From QHWK01 sp035315685 (GTDB taxonomy: Bacteria > Acidobacteriota > Vicinamibacteria > Vicinamibacterales > CAVVIG01): DNA of 16,985 nucleotides. Position 1 is the first letter of the stretch; every line of letters starts with the position of its first letter. The stretch is taken from positions 1 through 16,985 of the forward strand of contig DATFXR010000663.1 in the NCBI GenBank assembly GCA_035315685.1, written 5' to 3'. A program made the position numbers and the translations under genes. Under the pieces are notes generated by a model, which worked only from the letters and a program-made list of their open reading frames with translations, made no database searches and was not told where the DNA came from. Below are positions 13,825-16,985 of this stretch, piece after piece.

Positions 13825-14794
13825 AACCCTTCAGCGCTTCTATCATCGCGGGAACGATCTCGAACAAATCGCCGACGATCCCGAAGTCGGCGATCTCGAA
13901 GATCGGCGCGTCGGGATCCTTGTTGATCGCCACGACGGTGTTCGAGCCTTTCATGCCGACCAGATGCTGAATCGCGCCGGAGATGCCGAGCGCGAGATAG
14001 AGCTTCGGCGCAACCGTCTGGCCCGAGCTGCCGACCTGTCGCTCCATCGGCAGCCAGCCGGCGTCACAGATCGGCCGCGACGCGGCGATCTCCGCGCCGA
14101 GCGCCTCGGCAAGTCTCTGCGCGATTTCGATATTTGTCTGGTCCTTGATGCCACGGCCGACCGACACGATTCGTTCGGCCTGCGAGAGATCGACCGCCTG
14201 CTTCGCCTGCTGAAACGGCGCTTCGGGTTTCGCCCGGATCGCCGCACCGTCGACGCTCACGGTCAGCGCGCGGACCGGCGCCGCCGACGATCCCTGTGCA
14301 GCCTGATCGACGCGGAACGCTCCGATCTGAAACGTGACGAAATGCGGCGCGGGTCCTTGCGGCACGACGTCGGCGGTGAGCTTCCCCTGGAACATCGGCC
14401 GCACGAACGCGGCGCCGCCACCGACCTGCTTCATCGCCGTCACGTCGGTCACCAGCGCCCGGTCGAGGCGTGCGGCCAGCTTCGGCGCGAAGTCGCGCGT
14501 CTGGTAGGTGTGTGGCAGGAGCACGTGCGCCGGAGAGAGCTGCGCGATCGCGTCCTGCAGCGCGGCGGTGAATCCGTCCGGAGTGTACGGCTCGAGTGCC
14601 GGACTCTCGACCGTCACGATTTCCTCCACCTGAGCGGCGGCGAGCTCTGCGGCGACGCTGCCGGCGTTCGCACCCGTGACGAGAATCGTAACGGGAGCGC
14701 CGGTCATTCCGGCGAGCTGCTGCGCGCCGGCAATCGTTTCCCACGTGGCGCGATTGAGCTTTCCTTGGCGCTGCTCAGCGACGACGAGGATCAC
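13823..14794 (-). CDS. etfA: Electron transfer flavoprotein alpha subunit
   Basis: The 323-residue product shows the full ETF-alpha layout: an N-terminal nucleotide-fold domain (1-180) and a C-terminal FAD domain with GRGI (213-216), RQVGSSGQTV (252-261), LGISGAIQHLVGM (269-281), NKDPDAPIF (291-299) and ADFGIVGDL (302-310). With EtfB it forms the soluble FAD heterodimer that takes electrons from acyl-CoA dehydrogenases. The start is a GTG overlapping the etfB stop as GTGA. A longer upstream extension in this frame is rejected because it runs through etfB and lacks family similarity. The length is normal. The next gene encodes the probable quinone-reducing partner. Confidence 0.95.
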   Translation of the reverse strand: MILVVAEQRQGKLNRATWETIAGAQQLAGMTGAPVTILVTGANAGSVAAELAAAQVEEIVTVESPALEPYTPDGFTAALQDAIAQLSPAHVLLPHTYQTRDFAPKLAARLDRALVTDVTAMKQVGGGAAFVRPMFQGKLTADVVPQGPAPHFVTFQIGAFRVDQAAQGSSAAPVRALTVSVDGAAIRAKPEAPFQQAKQAVDLSQAERIVSVGRGIKDQTNIEIAQRLAEALGAEIAASRPICDAGWLPMERQVGSSGQTVAPKLYLALGISGAIQHLVGMKGSNTVVAINKDPDAPIFEIADFGIVGDLFEIVPAMIEALKG

Positions 14795-15576
14795 TGAATC
14801 ACCCGCGCTTCCTCGCGCAGCCTGCGCACCAGCTCTCTGGCCGCCTCGGCTGGCGCGCCGGCAATGATCTGCGTCTTCTTGCCCTTCTCGGGCACGTAGA
14901 GACTGACGATCTTCTGCTTCGACGCGACGCTGGCGGGCAGGCTGGCTTTTTTGATCTCTTTCTTCTTGGCCGCCATGATGCCTTTGAGCGTGGCGTAGCG
15001 CAGCTGGTTGATGCCGCTCTGAATCGTCAGCACCGCCGGCAGCGGCATCGCCACCCACTGGAACCAACCGCCTTCGAGCTCGCGCTTCACGCGCAGCGTC
15101 GCCGCCTGCCCTGAGCCTGTCGAGGCGTCGACGTTCACTTCCATGATGATCGTCGCGTGCGGCAGGCCGAGCATCTCGGCCATGATCACCCCGACCTGCG
15201 CAAAGCCCTGATCGTCCGACTGCAGGCCGGTGAGCACGAGGTCGAACGTCTCGTCCTTCATGGCGCCCGCCAGCGCGGCGCCGGTGACGAACGCGTCCGC
15301 GCTCGCCAGCCCGGCGTCTTCGACGTGAATGGCGCGATCGGCGCCGCGGGCGAGCGCCTCGCGAATCACCTGCGCCACGCGCGCCGGCCCGGCCGAGCAG
15401 ACGACCACCTCGCCGCCGTGCTTCTCCTTGAGCCGCAGCGCTTCTTCCAGCGCATAGGCGTCAGGCTCGTTCATCTCGAAGCTCGCGTCGGCCTCGCGAA
15501 TCCAGGTCTTGTCGTCGTTCAGGCGCGGCTGCCACTCGCGGGTGGGGACCTGCTTGATGCAGACAGCTATTTTCAT
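14791..15576 (-). CDS. etfB: Electron transfer flavoprotein beta subunit
   Basis: The 261-residue protein begins MKIAVCIKQVP and has the nucleotide-binding segment GLQSDDQGFAQVG (117-129), then VKRELEGGWFQWVAMPLPAVLTIQ (163-186) and the beta-subunit signature LRYATLKGIMAAKKKEI near 192-208. It pairs with EtfA. Residues about 151-160 (ASTGSGQAAT) form a loop insertion between two strands that are usually joined by a short turn; its DNA is a REP-like sequence, listed separately. The stop overlaps the etfA GTG. There is no clear Shine-Dalgarno before the ATG. The 106-bp gap upstream to fabF holds a 59-bp palindrome, so etfB may have its own promoter or depend on read-through. Confidence 0.95.
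   Translation of the reverse strand: MKIAVCIKQVPTREWQPRLNDDKTWIREADASFEMNEPDAYALEEALRLKEKHGGEVVVCSAGPARVAQVIREALARGADRAIHVEDAGLASADAFVTGAALAGAMKDETFDLVLTGLQSDDQGFAQVGVIMAEMLGLPHATIIMEVNVDASTGSGQAATLRVKRELEGGWFQWVAMPLPAVLTIQSGINQLRYATLKGIMAAKKKEIKKASLPASVASKQKIVSLYVPEKGKKTQIIAGAPAEAARELVRRLREEARVIQ
15104..15123. repeat. REP-like sequence inside etfB
   Basis: GCCTGCCCTGAGCCTGTCGA on the plus strand (minus strand: TCGACAGGCTCAGGGCAGGC) contains CCTGAGCCTGTCGA, which I recognise as a very common dispersed repeat core in many bacterial genomes. It is read in frame in etfB as residues 152-158 (STGSGQA), within a surface-loop insertion. Copy number in this genome cannot be checked from the window. 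Confidence 0.5.
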
Positions 15577-15609
15577 ACGGTCGAAGCGCTCGCGATGTGC
15601 GCACCGGAT

Positions 15610-15668
15610 GTCCGGCTGAAGCCGGACACTACGAGTACAACGGCGGTAGTGTCCGCCGTCAGGCGGAC
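15610..15668. repeat. 59-bp double-hairpin palindrome between fabF and etfB (REP/BIME-like)
   Basis: The left hairpin GTCCGGC-TGAA-GCCGGAC (15610-15627) and right hairpin GTCCGCC-GTCA-GGCGGAC (15651-15668) each have 7-bp perfect stems. They are also mirror images of each other: GGACACTAC (15624-15632) pairs with GTAGTGTCC (15646-15654) around a 13-bp centre. The whole can fold as one long hairpin or as two small ones. It lies 14 bp after the fabF stop, so it may stop or stabilise the fabF transcript or attenuate etfB. A near-identical left half occurs at 3715-3731. Confidence 0.8.
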
Positions 15669-15682
15669 CGTGGCTCGCGTTC

Positions 15683-16930
15683 TCATGCCTCGAATCGCTT
15701 GAACAGGAGCGCAGCGTTCGTGCCGCCGAAACCGAACGAGTTCGACAGCGCGTAGTCGATCCGCATGCCGCGGCTCTTGTGCGGGATGTAGTCGAGGTCG
15801 CAATTCTCGTCGGGATGATCCAGGTTGATGGTCGGCGGCGCGCACTGGTTGTGGACCGCCAGCACGGTGATGCCCGCCTCGAGGCCGCCGGCGGCGCCGA
15901 GCAGGTGCCCGGTCATCGATTTGGTCGACGACACCGCCACCTTCGCCGCGTGATCGCCGAAGGTACGCTTGATCGCGAGCGTCTCGAGCTGGTCGCCCTG
16001 CGGCGTCGAGGTGCCGTGCGCGTTGATGTAGTCGACGTTGTCGGGGCTGACCCCGGCGCTCTCGATCGCCTCCCGCATCACGCGATACGCGCCGTCGCCG
16101 TCCTCCGAGGGCGCCGTGATGTGGTAGGCGTCCGCCGACATGCCGTAGCCGACGAGCTCGGCGTACATCCTCGCGCCGCGCGCCTTCGCGCGCTCGTACT
16201 CTTCGAGGATCAGCACGCCGGCGCCCTCGCCGACGATGAATCCGTCGCGATCCCTGTCGAAGGGGCGGCTCGCCCGGTGCGGCTCGTCGTTGCGCGTCGA
16301 GAGCGCGCGCATCGCGCCGAACCCGCCGATGCCCATCGGCGTGATCGCGGCTTCCGAACCGCCGGCAATCATCACGTCTGCCGCGTCCCGGCGGATGATC
16401 TCGAACGCGTCGCCGATCGCGTGCGCCGACGCCGAACACGCGGTGCAGGTGGCCGAGTTCGGCCCTTTCGCGCCGTAGCGGATCGACACCTGACCGGCGG
16501 CGAGGTTGATGATCGCGGAGGGTATGAAAAACGGTGAGATCTTGCGGGGACCGCCGTCGAGGAGCGCCTTGTGCTCGCGCTCGATCGTGGTGAATCCGCC
16601 GATGCCCGATGCAATGAACACTCCGACGCGCGGCGCCAGCGCCGCCGTCACCTCCAGCTGCGAATCGTCCATCGCGAACTGCGACGCGGCGATCGCGTAC
16701 TGGATGAAGATGTCCATCTTCTTGACATCTTTCTTCTCGATGAACCTCAGCGGATCGAAGCCCTTGACCTCGCCGGCGATCCGCGTGGCGAACTGCGATG
16801 CGTCGAACTTGGTGATTGTCCCGATGCCGCTCCGCCCGGCCGCCAGCGCCGCCCAGTTGGCGTCGGTGCCGATGCCGAGCGACGACACGAGGCCGATCCC
16901 CGTGACGACCACCCGCCGCGTACTGGTCAT
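15683..16930 (-). CDS. fabF: Beta-ketoacyl-ACP synthase II
   Basis: The 415-residue condensing enzyme of type II fatty acid synthesis joins malonyl-ACP to a growing acyl-ACP in the cytoplasm. The catalytic triad is complete: Cys165 in TACSASAHAIGDA, His305 in NAHGTSTPQGD, and His342 in STKSMTGHLLGAAGG with Lys337. The glycine-rich FGFGGTNA tail (400-407) holds the usual gatekeeper Phe400. RVVVTGIGLVSSLG at 6-19 and the length are standard for FabF rather than FabB or FabH. It follows acpP with only 4 bp between stop and start, the common acpP-fabF pairing, and an AGGG just before the ATG could serve as ribosome binding site. Confidence 0.96.
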   Translation of the reverse strand: MTSTRRVVVTGIGLVSSLGIGTDANWAALAAGRSGIGTITKFDASQFATRIAGEVKGFDPLRFIEKKDVKKMDIFIQYAIAASQFAMDDSQLEVTAALAPRVGVFIASGIGGFTTIEREHKALLDGGPRKISPFFIPSAIINLAAGQVSIRYGAKGPNSATCTACSASAHAIGDAFEIIRRDAADVMIAGGSEAAITPMGIGGFGAMRALSTRNDEPHRASRPFDRDRDGFIVGEGAGVLILEEYERAKARGARMYAELVGYGMSADAYHITAPSEDGDGAYRVMREAIESAGVSPDNVDYINAHGTSTPQGDQLETLAIKRTFGDHAAKVAVSSTKSMTGHLLGAAGGLEAGITVLAVHNQCAPPTINLDHPDENCDLDYIPHKSRGMRIDYALSNSFGFGGTNAALLFKRFEA

Positions 16931-16934
16931 GTCC

Positions 16935-16985
16935 CTACTTTTTCTTGCCGTGCGACTCGATGTACTCGACGGCTTCCTTGACGCG
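16935..16985 (-). CDS. acpP: Acyl carrier protein, C-terminal end (gene cut by window edge)
   Basis: Only the last 16 codons and the TAG stop (16937-16935) are inside. The residues RVKEAVEYIESHGKKK match the end of the last helix of bacterial acyl carrier protein (VxDAVxYIExH). Its position directly before fabF, 4 bp away, strongly supports the call. The phosphopantetheine Ser lies outside the window. Confidence 0.82.
   Translation of the reverse strand, partial: RVKEAVEYIESHGKKK

Noticed and set aside
14795..15067. Longer EtfA beginning inside etfB
   Set aside because: The extra residues read etfB DNA in another frame; the GTG at 14794 gives the standard ETF-alpha N-terminus and length.

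Overview
The window is about 17 kb of GC-rich bacterial chromosome with short intergenic gaps. I infer an Acidobacteriota-type genome, perhaps of the Vicinamibacteria kind. The reasons are an ECF sigma factor of the large Acidobacteria/Planctomycetes-rich family next to a Ser/Thr kinase fused to a TolB/WD40-like propeller, a zinc-ribbon DUF2007 protein, an EtfBA plus DUF224-type (HdrD-like) Fe-S quinone reductase module, and many short-period intergenic inverted repeats. This lineage call is an inference; no rRNA or other marker gene lies in the window. I found no tRNA, rRNA, CRISPR array, transposase or phage gene.

Layout. 1-287 (minus): N-terminal part of a histone deacetylase/AcuC-like protein running off the left edge. 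354-3563 (plus): an SDR oxidoreductase, a secreted DinB-like protein, and a secreted beta-propeller protein with two fibronectin III domains. 3759-4880 (minus): a secreted TPR protein with an HExxH peptidase-MA-like domain. 5191-5766 (plus) and 5786-8746 (minus): the ECF sigma factor and the 986-residue receptor-like kinase, convergent with 19 bp between stops. 8858-10402 (plus): a secreted di-heme cytochrome c, divergent from the kinase over a 111-bp gap holding a perfect 7+7 dyad. 10528-10866 (minus): zinc-ribbon DUF2007 protein. 10981-11160 (plus): a 59-codon stub matching the N-terminus of a SAM-dependent methyltransferase whose catalytic domain is missing.

11175-16985 (minus) is a coherent lipid and electron-transfer block, read in the order acpP (only its 3' end is in the window), fabF, etfB, etfA, a membrane Fe-S/cytochrome b protein of the ETF:menaquinone oxidoreductase type, and a DUF374 lysophospholipid acyltransferase. 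AcpP and FabF serve fatty acid elongation. EtfBA would collect electrons from acyl-CoA dehydrogenases, and the membrane protein would pass them to the quinone pool. etfB/etfA and the Fe-S protein/acyltransferase pair each overlap as GTGA, so translation is probably coupled.

I see no obviously novel system. The most notable items are: a set of architecturally similar intergenic palindromes built from 7-9 bp units; a 59-bp double-hairpin palindrome between fabF and etfB with a half copy 12 kb away; an in-frame insertion in etfB that looks like translated REP-type repeat DNA; the truncated methyltransferase; and the kinase/sigma/cytochrome neighbourhood with its operator-like dyad.
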